Shown: piece by piece, positions 1 through 7,730 of the stretch
How positions within the stretch are numbered: position 1 is the stretch's first letter
How the letters are laid out: every line of letters starts with the position of its first letter
NCBI GenBank assembly: GCA_003535305.1
Contig: DOHL01000117.1
Location: 796-8,590 of the forward strand
Source: Candidatus Acetothermia bacterium
GTDB lineage: Bacteria > Bipolaricaulota > Bipolaricaulia > UBA7950
Direction: 5' to 3'
DNA length: 7,795 nucleotides
Position numbers and translations under genes: made by a program
Notes under the pieces: generated by a model
The model's database searches: none
What the model was told of the DNA's origin: nothing
Seen by the model: only the letters and a program-made list of their open reading frames with translations

Positions 1-1113
<1,113 letters not shown>

Positions 1114-1151
1114 TTAATCGTTTAATTTGCTCTAGCTGAAATTTGTTGATA

Positions 1152-1171
1152 GGGTGATCTTTAAATCACCC
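1152..1171 (-). other. Hairpin in the 16S precursor leader
   Basis: A perfect 7-bp inverted repeat (GGGTGAT/ATCACCC) with a 6-nt loop lies about 40 nt upstream of the 16S 5' end, inside the predicted leader transcript. It may act in precursor folding or processing. The usual long processing stem would pair leader with sequence beyond the 16S 3' end, which is not in the window, so this cannot be tested here. There is no U-run, so it is not a terminator. Confidence 0.6.
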
Positions 1172-1188
1172 ATCATCACGCTATTCAC

Positions 1189-1201
1189 TTTTCAATGACC
1201 A
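1189..1201 (-). promoter_or_regulatory. boxA-like antitermination element of the rRNA leader
   Basis: The minus strand reads TGGTCATTGAAAA followed by GTGAATAG. This resembles the boxA that recruits NusB/S10 in rRNA leaders (Bacillus-type TGTTCTTTGAAAA followed by CTGAATA), with a few mismatches in the first half. It sits just downstream of the predicted transcription start and upstream of the 16S, the expected place. The match is by eye, so the call is moderate. Confidence 0.55.
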
Positions 1202-1214
1202 ACAATTAAAGAAA

Positions 1215-1243
1215 AGTATAGCAGGTTTAATTAAGCTTGTCAA
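1215..1243 (-). promoter_or_regulatory. Predicted sigma70-type rRNA promoter
   Basis: On the minus strand a perfect -35 TTGACA (1243-1238) is followed after exactly 17 bp by TATACT (1220-1215), a 5/6 match to the -10 consensus. Transcription would start near 1208, about 95 nt before the 16S 5' end, with the boxA-like element at the start of the leader. The sequence directly upstream of the -35 is not strongly A/T-rich, so no clear UP element is seen. This is the best promoter-like match I found in the window. Confidence 0.8.
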
Positions 1244-1587
1244 GGGCAATCGCAAAACTGCTTAACTCCTGATAGCAACGTTATTTCAGAGCTGATTAGG
1301 CTGAAAACCAACCTTAGAGTGGTCCAAACATTGCGTAATAAGGATTGAAAATGTAAAAGCCCCTTCCTTGCAAGCGATCAGTCGCCGGCATTCAACGGAT
1401 GTTCCGCTGTTTTGCGGCAGGAAAATATGGCAAAAATCTGCACGGGTTACCGCTTCTTGCGTTGTCAGGGCAGTATCTTTTCAGTGACTGCAACCACTCT
1501 TTTGCTGGGAAGTATTTCCGATAACTTAAAATCTTTCTTCTCTCTGTCCTCTGTAGTTCTATTTGAGGAGGAGTTATATTCAATCTA
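1244..1587. other. Intergenic stretch between nrdG and the rRNA promoter, no supported gene
   Basis: About 340 bp lie between the nrdG stop and the rRNA promoter. I see no tRNA, no recognisable protein and no good intrinsic terminator. The only inverted repeat I noted is CCGC/GCGG at 1404-1417, and it lacks a following T-run in the leftward direction. A 63-codon frame (1583 to 1392, minus, TTG start) follows nrdG, but it has no ribosome-binding sequence and its product is not recognisable. A purine-rich patch (minus strand ACAGAGGACAGAGAGAAG, near 1530-1553) vaguely resembles the heptamer run at the far right of the window. The stretch could be decayed gene or repeat material. Confidence 0.6.
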
Positions 1588-2301
1588 TTATAGCGAACCC
1601 GAATGGCGGACGCCGCCTGTGGCGAATTTATCTTTTACTCTCTCCCATAACAGATTCAGTGTCTCCGGTCTGTGCGGGACGCGTTCTTTTATCGGCCCGA
1701 TGAGCTCTTTCTGCGCAGGGACTATAAATGGTTGCAGGATGTAACGTTTAGCGCCTGTGATCATTGCGGTGATCTTTATTATCTCTTGTTCATCAATATC
1801 TGGAACGACCGTAGTGCGAAATTCATAGTCTGGCGCGCTGTTGATGATCAAGTGGATCGATGTAGTGATTCGTTTAAGATCGACTGCGACTCCAGCGCCC
1901 GCTTCATAGCCGTCTGTTGATCGCTTGATATCCATTGCCACATAGTCAAGGAGATTGTCGCGTATTAACTCCTCGAGCATCTTGGGAAAAGTGCCGTTGG
2001 TATCAAGTTTTACGAGAAACCCTAACTCTTTTACCTGGGCGATAAAGTCACGCAGGCCCAGCTGAATCAGCGGTTCTCCCCCCGAGAGGACGACTCCGTT
2101 AAGGAGACCTCGGCGTTGCTTTAAGAAAGAAAAAACCTCATCTTCAGAGACTGAACTTGTTTTACTAATCTTCTCCGGCAAAACAAGTTCGCTGTTGTAG
2201 CAATAAGGACAACGGAAATTACATCCCGCTGTAAAGATAACCGCCGATAGTTTATCAGGGTAATCGATCAACGAGATCGGTAGTAGATGCGCTATTTTCA
2301 T
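1588..2301 (-). CDS. nrdG: Anaerobic ribonucleotide reductase activating protein, radical SAM family
   Basis: This 237-residue cytoplasmic radical SAM enzyme activates NrdD. Reductive cleavage of S-adenosylmethionine on a 4Fe-4S cluster generates the glycyl radical on its partner. Visible motifs are the cluster-binding CNFRCPYC (Cys27, Cys31, Cys34), the SAM-contacting SGGEP (73-77), DTNGT (100-104), and an N-terminal SLIDYP segment typical of the NrdG2-type (TIGR02495-like) activators rather than the shorter E. coli NrdG. Length suits that type. The start is uncertain. The ATG at 2301 gives the family-like N-terminus (MKIA...), but GTGAGG directly abuts it with no spacer. A GTG at 2307 would add two residues (M-R) and has no Shine-Dalgarno. 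The gene follows nrdD on the same strand, so the two are probably co-transcribed, with two hairpins between them. Function is confident from motifs plus neighbour. Confidence 0.93.
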   Translation of the reverse strand: MKIAHLLPISLIDYPDKLSAVIFTAGCNFRCPYCYNSELVLPEKISKTSSVSEDEVFSFLKQRRGLLNGVVLSGGEPLIQLGLRDFIAQVKELGFLVKLDTNGTFPKMLEELIRDNLLDYVAMDIKRSTDGYEAGAGVAVDLKRITTSIHLIINSAPDYEFRTTVVPDIDEQEIIKITAMITGAKRYILQPFIVPAQKELIGPIKERVPHRPETLNLLWERVKDKFATGGVRHSGSL

Positions 2302-2302
2302 C

Positions 2303-2317
2303 CTCACATTAAGTGAG
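2303..2317 (-). promoter_or_regulatory. Hairpin pairing the nrdG ribosome-binding sequence
   Basis: In the minus-strand transcript CUCAC-UUAAU-GUGAG forms a 5-bp stem with a 5-nt loop, directly followed by GAUGAAA. The 3' arm is most of the only Shine-Dalgarno-like sequence (GUGAGG) in front of the nrdG ATG, so folding would hide it. Such a short stem is of modest stability, and a regulatory role is inference. Confidence 0.5.
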
Positions 2318-2318
2318 T

Positions 2319-2346
2319 TTAAGGCAAAGTTTGTATTTTGCCTTAA
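2319..2346 (-). other. Hairpin spanning the nrdD stop codon
   Basis: A perfect 10-bp inverted repeat (TTAAGGCAAA/TTTGCCTTAA) with an 8-nt loop includes the nrdD TAA stop and lies one base from the next hairpin. There is no U-run after it, so it is unlikely to be a full intrinsic terminator. It may stabilise the nrdD message end or set the nrdD:nrdG ratio. Confidence 0.6.
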
Positions 2347-4493
2347 CTCTTAGACAGCACAGCCGATAGTTGATCTTTGGATGGTAATCGTTCTTGTTGG
2401 TTTACAGCAAAGAAGACCTTCCGATCGGCAAATTCCGCTCGTTTACCATTGTTCCACTGCTCTACCGGACGAAGATAACCGACGACGCGTGAATAGATTT
2501 CACATGCGGCGGCACATACCGGACATTTGGCATTCTCTCCCGCAAAGTATCCATGTTCAGCACAGATGCTGAATGTAGGGGTGATTGTAAAGTAGGGCAG
2601 ATGGAAGTTCTCCGCGATCTTACGCACAAGATTTTTCGTTGCTTTTATCGAGGGCAGCGACTCGCCGAGGAACCCATGGAAAACAGTTCCTCCGGTATAG
2701 AGTGATTGGAGTTGATCTTGAAGGTGTAATGCTTCGAAGATGTCCGGGGTGAATGCAACCGGCAGATGCGTCGAGTTGGTGTAATAGGGCGCACCCTCTC
2801 TGTTCTGTTCTAAATTACCGATACGGATGTCGGGGAAGCGGGCTAAATCGTTCTTAGCGAGCCGGTAACTTGCTCCTTCAGCTGGAGTTGCTTCCAGATT
2901 AAAAATCTCTCCACTCTCCTCTTGGAATACTGCCAATTTAGATCGCATAAAGTTAAGGACTTCGACGGCAAACTCATGACTGTGTGCCACAGTGATATTT
3001 TCACCGAAAAGATTGAGGAGGGCGTCGTTCATCCCGATAAGCCCGATGGTGGAGAAGTGGTTCTTCCAATATTCACCTGAAAAATCTTTGATCTTTTGCA
3101 GATAAAATTTGGAATAAGGGTAGAGCCCTTTTTCTGTCAGTTGCTCCAATACTTTACGTTTGGTAAGAAGTGATTCTTTTGCCAACAGCATCAGTTCGCT
3201 GAGGCGATCGAGAAAGTCCGCTGTGCCGGCGGCCAAGAACCCTAAGCGGGGCATATTGATTGTTACAACACCGACCGAACCGGTAAGTGGATTTGCGCCG
3301 AACAGTCCGCCGCCGCGTCTTCTCAGCTCGCGGTTATCTATTCGCAACCGACAGCACATACTGCGTGTGTCTTCGGGCTGCATATCGCTACCGATAAAAT
3401 TGGCAAAATAGGGGATTCCATAGCGTGACGTCATCTCCCAAACCGCATCTAAGTTTTCGTTATTCCAATCAAATTCTTCGGTGACATTATATGTTGGAAT
3501 CGGAAAAGTGAATGGCCGGCTGCAGACATCTCCTTCGATCATTACCTCAGCGAATGCGCGATTGAACATATCCATTTCGCGTTGGAATTCACCGTATACC
3601 TCTTTCTGGACTTTACCGCCGATGATGACCGGTGTCGCTGCCATATATTTTGGTACTTCCAGATCGAGAGTGATGTTGGTAAACGGGGTCTGAAAACCAA
3701 CGCGTGTCGGTACGTTCAAGTTATATATAAATTCTTGCAGGTGCTGTTTTACTTCGTGATAGGAGAGATTGTCAGCGCGGATAAAGGGAGCAAGATAGGT
3801 ATCTACATTGCTGAATGCTTGTGCTCCTGCTGTTTCACCTTGGAGCGTATACAAGAAATTGGCCGTCTGCATCAGTGCAACGCGGAAATGCTTTGCCGGT
3901 CGGGCCTCAATCTTTCCCCGTACACCACGGAATCCCTGGACAAGAAGATCTTGCAGATCCCATCCTACACAATAGGCGCCTAACGTTCCCAAATCATGGA
4001 TATGAAAATCACCGCGTTCGTGGGCGACTTTGATCTCGCGCGAGTAGATTGTATTGAGCCAATATTTAGATATGACCTTATCAGTAATATTAACGTTCAG
4101 CCCCTGCAGAGAATAGGTCATATTACTGTTCTCACGCACCCGCCAATCAACATCATTGATATAATTTTCCACCGCAGAGAGATTTCCCAGCAGGTCTTTT
4201 ACTTCACGCGCATCGGTGCGTTGCTTGCGGTATAGGATATAAGCCTTTGCCAGTTGATGATGTTGTGCATCGAGGAGAACTTCCTCAACTATATCTTGTA
4301 CGCCCTCAACTGTTGGAAGTTCATGGGTAAGTCTACGCGTTAATATCGCTACGACTTGATCAGCAAGCTGCTTAGCTTTAACAGAATCGGGTTCTCCCAG
4401 CGGGCGCATCGCTTTCCAAATCGCGGTGGTGATCTTGCTCTCATCGAACGCAACTATGCGGCCATCGCGTTTTACAATCTTTTCTAATGTCAA
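2343..4493 (-). CDS. nrdD: Anaerobic (class III) ribonucleoside-triphosphate reductase
   Basis: This 716-residue glycyl-radical enzyme reduces ribonucleoside triphosphates to deoxy forms without oxygen. Residues 1-95 are an ATP-cone allosteric domain (VKRDGR..., KI near 20). The catalytic barrel follows, with Cys175 (YCVGWDL) and the MCCRLRI loop holding Cys380/Cys381. At the C-terminus a zinc site is formed by Cys644, His647, Cys657 and Cys660. The radical loop RVVGYLRP has Gly672 as the likely radical residue, followed by WNNGK. Length and domain order are complete for the family. The tandem cysteines suggest, by my recollection of subtype signatures, a redoxin-dependent rather than formate-dependent enzyme; this is inference. 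The start is TTG at 4493: GGGGG lies 7 nt upstream, and the next in-frame Met (residue 29) would cut into the ATP-cone. nrdG follows on the same strand. No NrdR box was recognised upstream. Confidence 0.97.
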   Translation of the reverse strand: MTLEKIVKRDGRIVAFDESKITTAIWKAMRPLGEPDSVKAKQLADQVVAILTRRLTHELPTVEGVQDIVEEVLLDAQHHQLAKAYILYRKQRTDAREVKDLLGNLSAVENYINDVDWRVRENSNMTYSLQGLNVNITDKVISKYWLNTIYSREIKVAHERGDFHIHDLGTLGAYCVGWDLQDLLVQGFRGVRGKIEARPAKHFRVALMQTANFLYTLQGETAGAQAFSNVDTYLAPFIRADNLSYHEVKQHLQEFIYNLNVPTRVGFQTPFTNITLDLEVPKYMAATPVIIGGKVQKEVYGEFQREMDMFNRAFAEVMIEGDVCSRPFTFPIPTYNVTEEFDWNNENLDAVWEMTSRYGIPYFANFIGSDMQPEDTRSMCCRLRIDNRELRRRGGGLFGANPLTGSVGVVTINMPRLGFLAAGTADFLDRLSELMLLAKESLLTKRKVLEQLTEKGLYPYSKFYLQKIKDFSGEYWKNHFSTIGLIGMNDALLNLFGENITVAHSHEFAVEVLNFMRSKLAVFQEESGEIFNLEATPAEGASYRLAKNDLARFPDIRIGNLEQNREGAPYYTNSTHLPVAFTPDIFEALHLQDQLQSLYTGGTVFHGFLGESLPSIKATKNLVRKIAENFHLPYFTITPTFSICAEHGYFAGENAKCPVCAAACEIYSRVVGYLRPVEQWNNGKRAEFADRKVFFAVNQQERLPSKDQLSAVLSKS

Positions 4494-4500
4494 AATTTGT

Positions 4501-4505
4501 CCCCC
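4501..4505 (-). promoter_or_regulatory. Ribosome-binding site deciding the TTG start of nrdD
   Basis: The minus strand reads AAAAGGGGGACAAATT and then TTG. The G-run is 7 nt from the TTG, normal spacing, and no in-frame ATG or GTG lies close by. This supports a non-ATG start for nrdD. Confidence 0.7.
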
Positions 4506-4539
4506 TTTTAATAAGTTTTAAAACAGAAAATTGTCTTTT

Positions 4540-4568
4540 AGCTTACCTCGATAAAGACGTTTTGTCAA
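4540..4568 (-). promoter_or_regulatory. Possible nrdDG promoter
   Basis: The minus strand has a perfect -35 TTGACA (4568-4563) and, after 17 bp, TAAGCT (4545-4540), which matches the -10 consensus at only three positions. Transcription would begin near 4533, leaving a leader of about 40 nt. The weak -10 suggests a low basal or activator-dependent promoter, or that the true -10 is elsewhere. Confidence 0.45.
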
Positions 4569-4569
4569 G

Positions 4570-4597
4570 TTGATTTTATCCCTGATATCGGTATAAT
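4570..4597 (+). promoter_or_regulatory. Predicted promoter of the rpsT-secF-recJ operon
   Basis: TTGATT (4570-4575) and a perfect TATAAT (4592-4597) are separated by 16 bp. Transcription would start near 4604, giving an untranslated leader of about 90 nt before rpsT. That length leaves room for leader control; S20 is known to repress its own synthesis in E. coli, but I see no specific motif for it here. The -35 is separated from the divergent nrdD -35 by a single base. Confidence 0.65.
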
Positions 4598-4684
4598 TAT
4601 TTGTTAATTAATAAAAAATAAGGCTCTGATTTCCGTTTTTATCTGTGATGATCGGTTCTATATTCAGGATCAAAAGCAGTATAT

Positions 4685-4692
4685 GAGGTGAT
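4685..4692 (+). promoter_or_regulatory. Strong ribosome-binding site of rpsT
   Basis: GAGGTGAT is a full match to the complement of the usual 16S 3' end (AUCACCUC). It lies just before the ATG at 4697 and overlaps an upstream in-frame GTG (4688), which rules out that GTG as the start. Confidence 0.85.
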
Positions 4693-4696
4693 AACA

Positions 4697-4978
4697 ATGG
4701 CTAATATAAAATCTGCTGCTAAACGGGCGCGACAGAACATTCCGCGAAAAAAACATAATTTGATGAGAAAGAAAGCTCTCAAACAGGTAACAAATGAATT
4801 GAGAAACCATGTTGCCACTGGGAATAAAGAGGCAGCACAGCAACTTCTTCCTCAGCTCGCAAAGATGGCTGATAAGGCGGCCTCTCATGGACCGTTCCAT
4901 AAGAACAAGGCCAGTCGAATCAAATCGCGCATGGCGAAGAAAGTTCACAATATGCAAGGGAAAAGAGACGATGACTGA
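4697..4978 (+). CDS. rpsT: Small ribosomal subunit protein bS20
   Basis: This 93-residue, very basic protein binds 16S rRNA (helices 9 and 44 in known ribosomes) early in 30S assembly. The N-terminus MANIKSAAKRARQ and the C-terminal block GPFHKNKASRIKSRMAKKV (about residues 64-82) are family hallmarks, and the length is typical (85-95). The ATG start fits a near-perfect ribosome-binding sequence and the conserved N-terminus; an upstream GTG in the same frame lies inside that sequence and is rejected. The acidic tail (RDDD) ends at a TGA that overlaps the start of secF by 8 nt. It is the first gene of a probable three-gene operon under the promoter at 4570-4597. Confidence 0.96.
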   Translation: MANIKSAAKRARQNIPRKKHNLMRKKALKQVTNELRNHVATGNKEAAQQLLPQLAKMADKAASHGPFHKNKASRIKSRMAKKVHNMQGKRDDD

Positions 4979-5882
4979 GTTGAATTTTCTGGGTACGAGA
5001 AAGACCGGGATAACTATTTCCATTGTCGCTATTACAGTAAGTATCTTATTGCTCATCGTAAATGGATTGAATTTCGGCATTGATTTTACCGGCGGAACCG
5101 AATTCCGCGTGCTTTTCCACGATGCAATAGAGATAACTGATTTGCGCGTTGCGTTAGGCGCTATCCCTGCTGATGACATCGATCTCGCCGGCAGTGTGAT
5201 TCAGGAAGTTAGAGGAACTGAAGTTAGAGGAACTTATGAAGTCATTATCACTACGCCTCTCGATATTGAGCTGCATCGCCCTATTATCACCGCAGTAGAG
5301 ACAATGCTGGCAGATACCTTTCCCGTAATAGAAGAGGATATCTCCCGGCGTTCTGTCGGACACCGAATAAGCCGTGAATTGGTGCATCGCGGATGGGGCG
5401 CAATATTACTCGCTCTTGTTATAATTTTACTTTATGTTTCATGGCGATTCCGTCTACGGTACGCTGTCGGTGCTGTAACTGCCGTAGTTCATGACGTTAT
5501 GATCGCATTGGGGGTGTTTGCTCTCTTTCAGCTTGAAGTCAATTTAGCGACGATCGCTGCCTTTCTCACGATAGTCGGCTATTCGCTCAATGATACGATC
5601 GTTATCTTCGATCGCGTGCGAGAGAATCTCGCAACACTGAAACGCACCTCTATCTTTGATGTGCTTAACCGCAGCATTAATCAATCTCTGTCTCGTACTA
5701 TCAATACCTCTATTACCACTCTTATTCCGGTGGTTATCCTCTTTCTATTTGGTGGTCCGGTATTGCGGAGTTTTTCCGTCGCGTTGATGATCGGAGTTGT
5801 TGTCGGTACCTATTCCTCAATGTATGTTGCCAATCCAGTAATTTACGCATGGACCATGCGGACCGACAGCAAGAGAAGATAG
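4971..5882 (+). CDS. secF: Protein translocase subunit SecF
   Basis: This 303-residue RND-type membrane protein normally pairs with SecD and uses the proton gradient to help pull secreted proteins through SecYEG. Visible parts are TM1 (about 12-32), the signature GIDFTGG (36-42), an extracytoplasmic domain (about 43-140), and five further hydrophobic segments (about 141-290). These include AVVHDV (171-176) and GYSLNDTIVIFDRVREN (203-219), the conserved functional region. Length fits a stand-alone SecF. The ATG at 4971 lies within the rpsT end (8-nt overlap) with AAGGG 10 nt upstream. The open frame extends back to 4809, but that part is an rpsT shadow. A perfect 15-bp in-frame tandem duplication gives EVRGT-EVRGT at 79-88. 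No secD lies next to it; rpsT occupies the usual secD position. recJ follows with no gap. Confidence 0.96.
   Translation: MTELNFLGTRKTGITISIVAITVSILLLIVNGLNFGIDFTGGTEFRVLFHDAIEITDLRVALGAIPADDIDLAGSVIQEVRGTEVRGTYEVIITTPLDIELHRPIITAVETMLADTFPVIEEDISRRSVGHRISRELVHRGWGAILLALVIILLYVSWRFRLRYAVGAVTAVVHDVMIALGVFALFQLEVNLATIAAFLTIVGYSLNDTIVIFDRVRENLATLKRTSIFDVLNRSINQSLSRTINTSITTLIPVVILFLFGGPVLRSFSVALMIGVVVGTYSSMYVANPVIYAWTMRTDSKRR
5205..5234 (+). repeat. Perfect 15-bp tandem duplication inside secF
   Basis: The unit GAAGTTAGAGGAACT occurs twice head to tail with no mismatch and keeps frame, encoding EVRGT twice in the extracytoplasmic domain. Identity at synonymous positions suggests a recent slippage or duplication event. 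Confidence 0.95.
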
Positions 5883-7619
5883 ATGAAATCCATTCTCTTT
5901 GCCGAAAGAGAGTGGTCTTTGATAACTCACCCTGATAGTAATCTGATCGATGAAATAAGCGAAGAGCTTGCTTGTTCACCTCTATTGGCTATTCTCCTTG
6001 CGCAACGGGGCGGGCGCCGATGGCGTGAAATTATAAATCCTGATCGTCGTGCATTCCATACGCCGTTTCTATTCTCCCAGATGGAAACAGCAGTAACACG
6101 GTTGATTGAAGCGATAGATCGTCAAGAGAAAATATTTATTCATGGCGACTTCGATGCCGACGGATTGACTGGAGCTGCTCTCCTTTACTTCGGTCTCCTT
6201 CCCTTACTTCCGGCCGGGGCGATCACGGTTGAAGTGGGAGATCGCGCATCTGGGCACGGCCTTTCTCGCGCCTTTGTCTACCGGGCAATAGAAGAAGAAT
6301 TTGATCTTATCGTCACAGTAGATTGTGGTATTTTAAACTGCGAGGAGATCTCATATCTTCGTGAGGCAGGAATAGATACGATAATTACTGATCACCATCT
6401 TCCACTCGATGAGCTTCCACCGGCAATTGCGATCGTCGACCCACACCTGCCGGAAGAGACTTATCCCAATTGCTCGCTTGCCGGGGTGGGCGTTGCGTAT
6501 AAACTGGTATGTGGGTTATATGAACGTCTGGGAAGACCTACGCCTTACCACTTATTGGACTTAGCCTGTATCGGAACTATCGCTGACCTTGTTCCGTTAG
6601 CCACGGAGAGTGAAGTAGAGAACAGGGCGATCGTCCGCGAAGGGCTCGCTCTTCTTAAACAAGAACAAGGTTCATCATGTGGAATACGTGCGCTGATGAA
6701 AAAATTGGCGCTTAAGCCTGAGCAACTACAAGCAGATGACATCGGATATCAGATCGCACCGAAGATCAATGCCGCTAATCGGGTGGGAGATCCAAAGGTT
6801 GCTTTTCTCCTGTTGACGACAACCCAGCAGGATCGGGCTCGATATTTGGCCGAAGTCCTTATCGATTATAATCACGACCGTACAGTCAGCCAGCAAGATA
6901 TCACACACCAGGCAAAAGAGATCCTCGCCAAAGAGAATATTAACCCCAAGCAAGACGGTATTGTCATTGTGGGAGGTAAATACTGGAATGAAGGGATCAT
7001 CGGGCTGGTAGCATCACGCCTATCAGAAGAGTATGGCGTTCCAGCGATAGTTTTCTCTTATGGTGACCGCATCAGCCGCGGCTCCTGCCGCAGCGTCAAA
7101 GGATTCAATATAACAGCCTGCCTGCAAAGCTGCTCAGAGGGTTTTATCCGCTATGGCGGACATGAGATGGCAGCTGGTCTCTCTCTCGCCAACGAGCAAT
7201 TAGCAAAGTTTGTTACCTGCGTGCACTCTTACATCCAAGATTACAAAGGACCGGCCTCTGCGAAGATACTCGAGATTGACGCAGTAATAGATGCGCATGC
7301 AGTCAATCTCCGCACTTACAACGATTTTGCTTCTCTCTCTCCCTTTGGCAAGGGTAATCCCGCCCCTATATTCCTGTTGCCGTGCGTTCTCTTTGACGAA
7401 CTCCACCTCGTAGGTAACGGCGGCCACCATCTGAAAGGTAAGATAATTCAAGAAGATATCTCGCTGCCGTTCATCGCTTTTCACCTTGGCGCCCATATCG
7501 ATCTGCTGGAAAAGACTACTGGTGCGGGAGTTGTGTGCTCATTGGAGTTTGATAGCTGGCGCAGCGACATTCAATTACAGCTTATCGATGTAGTGATGTC
7601 GAGCAGTGATACCATGTAA
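5883..7619 (+). CDS. recJ: Single-stranded-DNA-specific 5'-3' exonuclease RecJ
   Basis: This 578-residue cytoplasmic DHH-family nuclease degrades single-stranded DNA 5' to 3' in RecF-pathway recombination, mismatch repair and base-excision repair. The metal-binding motifs are all present: HGDFDADG (87-94), VDCG (146-149), TDHH (169-172), VDPH (185-188), LAGVGVAYKL (199-208) and GTIADLVPL (231-239). The DHHA1 domain follows with GGKYWNEGIIG (364-374), SRGSCRS (398-404) and GGHEMAAG (425-432). After it comes a C-terminal OB-like domain containing PFGKGNPAP (487-495). Where many RecJ proteins read INAAGR, this one has INAANR (295-300); this is probably tolerated. The length is complete for the compact RecJ type. 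The ATG directly abuts the secF TAG stop, with GAGAAG as a weak ribosome-binding sequence, so translation is probably coupled to secF. Confidence 0.96.
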   Translation: MKSILFAEREWSLITHPDSNLIDEISEELACSPLLAILLAQRGGRRWREIINPDRRAFHTPFLFSQMETAVTRLIEAIDRQEKIFIHGDFDADGLTGAALLYFGLLPLLPAGAITVEVGDRASGHGLSRAFVYRAIEEEFDLIVTVDCGILNCEEISYLREAGIDTIITDHHLPLDELPPAIAIVDPHLPEETYPNCSLAGVGVAYKLVCGLYERLGRPTPYHLLDLACIGTIADLVPLATESEVENRAIVREGLALLKQEQGSSCGIRALMKKLALKPEQLQADDIGYQIAPKINAANRVGDPKVAFLLLTTTQQDRARYLAEVLIDYNHDRTVSQQDITHQAKEILAKENINPKQDGIVIVGGKYWNEGIIGLVASRLSEEYGVPAIVFSYGDRISRGSCRSVKGFNITACLQSCSEGFIRYGGHEMAAGLSLANEQLAKFVTCVHSYIQDYKGPASAKILEIDAVIDAHAVNLRTYNDFASLSPFGKGNPAPIFLLPCVLFDELHLVGNGGHHLKGKIIQEDISLPFIAFHLGAHIDLLEKTTGAGVVCSLEFDSWRSDIQLQLIDVVMSSSDTM

Positions 7620-7653
7620 GCATTCAGTAAACCCATACTGGCTGAAACGTGGA

Positions 7654-7696
7654 AGGCCCTGCCATGCACAATTATTGTGTATGGTAGGGTAGGCCT
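7654..7696. repeat. Long imperfect palindrome downstream of recJ
   Basis: Arms 7657-7671 (CCCTGCCATGCACAA) and 7675-7689 (TTGTGTATGGTAGGG) pair over 15 positions with two G-U pairs around a 3-nt TTA loop. The outermost AGGCC/GGCCT (7654-7658 and 7692-7696) offers an alternative pairing. It starts about 35 nt after the recJ stop. There is no T-run on either side, so it is a weak candidate for an intrinsic terminator and equally a repeat-type palindrome that could protect the mRNA end. Confidence 0.75.
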
Positions 7697-7700
7697 AGAA

Positions 7701-7730
7701 CCACGGATTGACACTGATATACACGATCAG
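7701..7730. repeat. Degenerate 10-bp tandem repeat, three units
   Basis: Three consecutive decamers, CCACGGATTG, ACACTGATAT and ACACGATCAG, share the pattern (A/C)CACnGAT with diverged 3' parts. Similar CACGGATT-type decamer runs occur between genes in many environmental bacterial genomes, to my knowledge. No coding capacity is seen. Confidence 0.55.

Noticed and set aside
1392..1583. 63-codon minus-strand frame directly after nrdG
   Set aside because: It has a TTG start with no ribosome-binding sequence and an unrecognisable composition. It is mentioned in the intergenic entry but not called a gene.
1412..1744. 110-codon plus-strand frame
   Set aside because: It runs antisense into the conserved nrdG coding region, has no family features, and is best explained as a shadow plus spacer.
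4688..4690. GTG as the rpsT start, three codons upstream
   Set aside because: It lies inside the ribosome-binding sequence, and the S20 family begins MANIKSA.
4494..4696. NrdR operator boxes upstream of nrdD
   Set aside because: I searched by eye for ACACnATATnnnGTGT-like repeats and found none. The palindrome GTTTTAAAAC at 4515-4524 is not a match.
4809..4970. N-terminal extension of secF in the same frame
   Set aside because: It overlaps the rpsT coding region, shows no SecF-like sequence, and the ATG at 4971 gives a normal SecF N-terminus.
4976..4978. TGA as a sense codon, as in some candidate phyla
   Set aside because: The other genes contain no in-frame TGA, and S20 ends at its normal length at this TGA, so the standard bacterial code fits.
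4670..5179. 169-codon minus-strand frame opposite rpsT and secF
   Set aside because: Both plus-strand genes are certain by motif, and the antisense product has no recognisable features.
7654..7696. Intrinsic terminator of the recJ operon
   Set aside because: The stem is strong but neither side has a T-run, so I recorded it as a palindrome or repeat instead.
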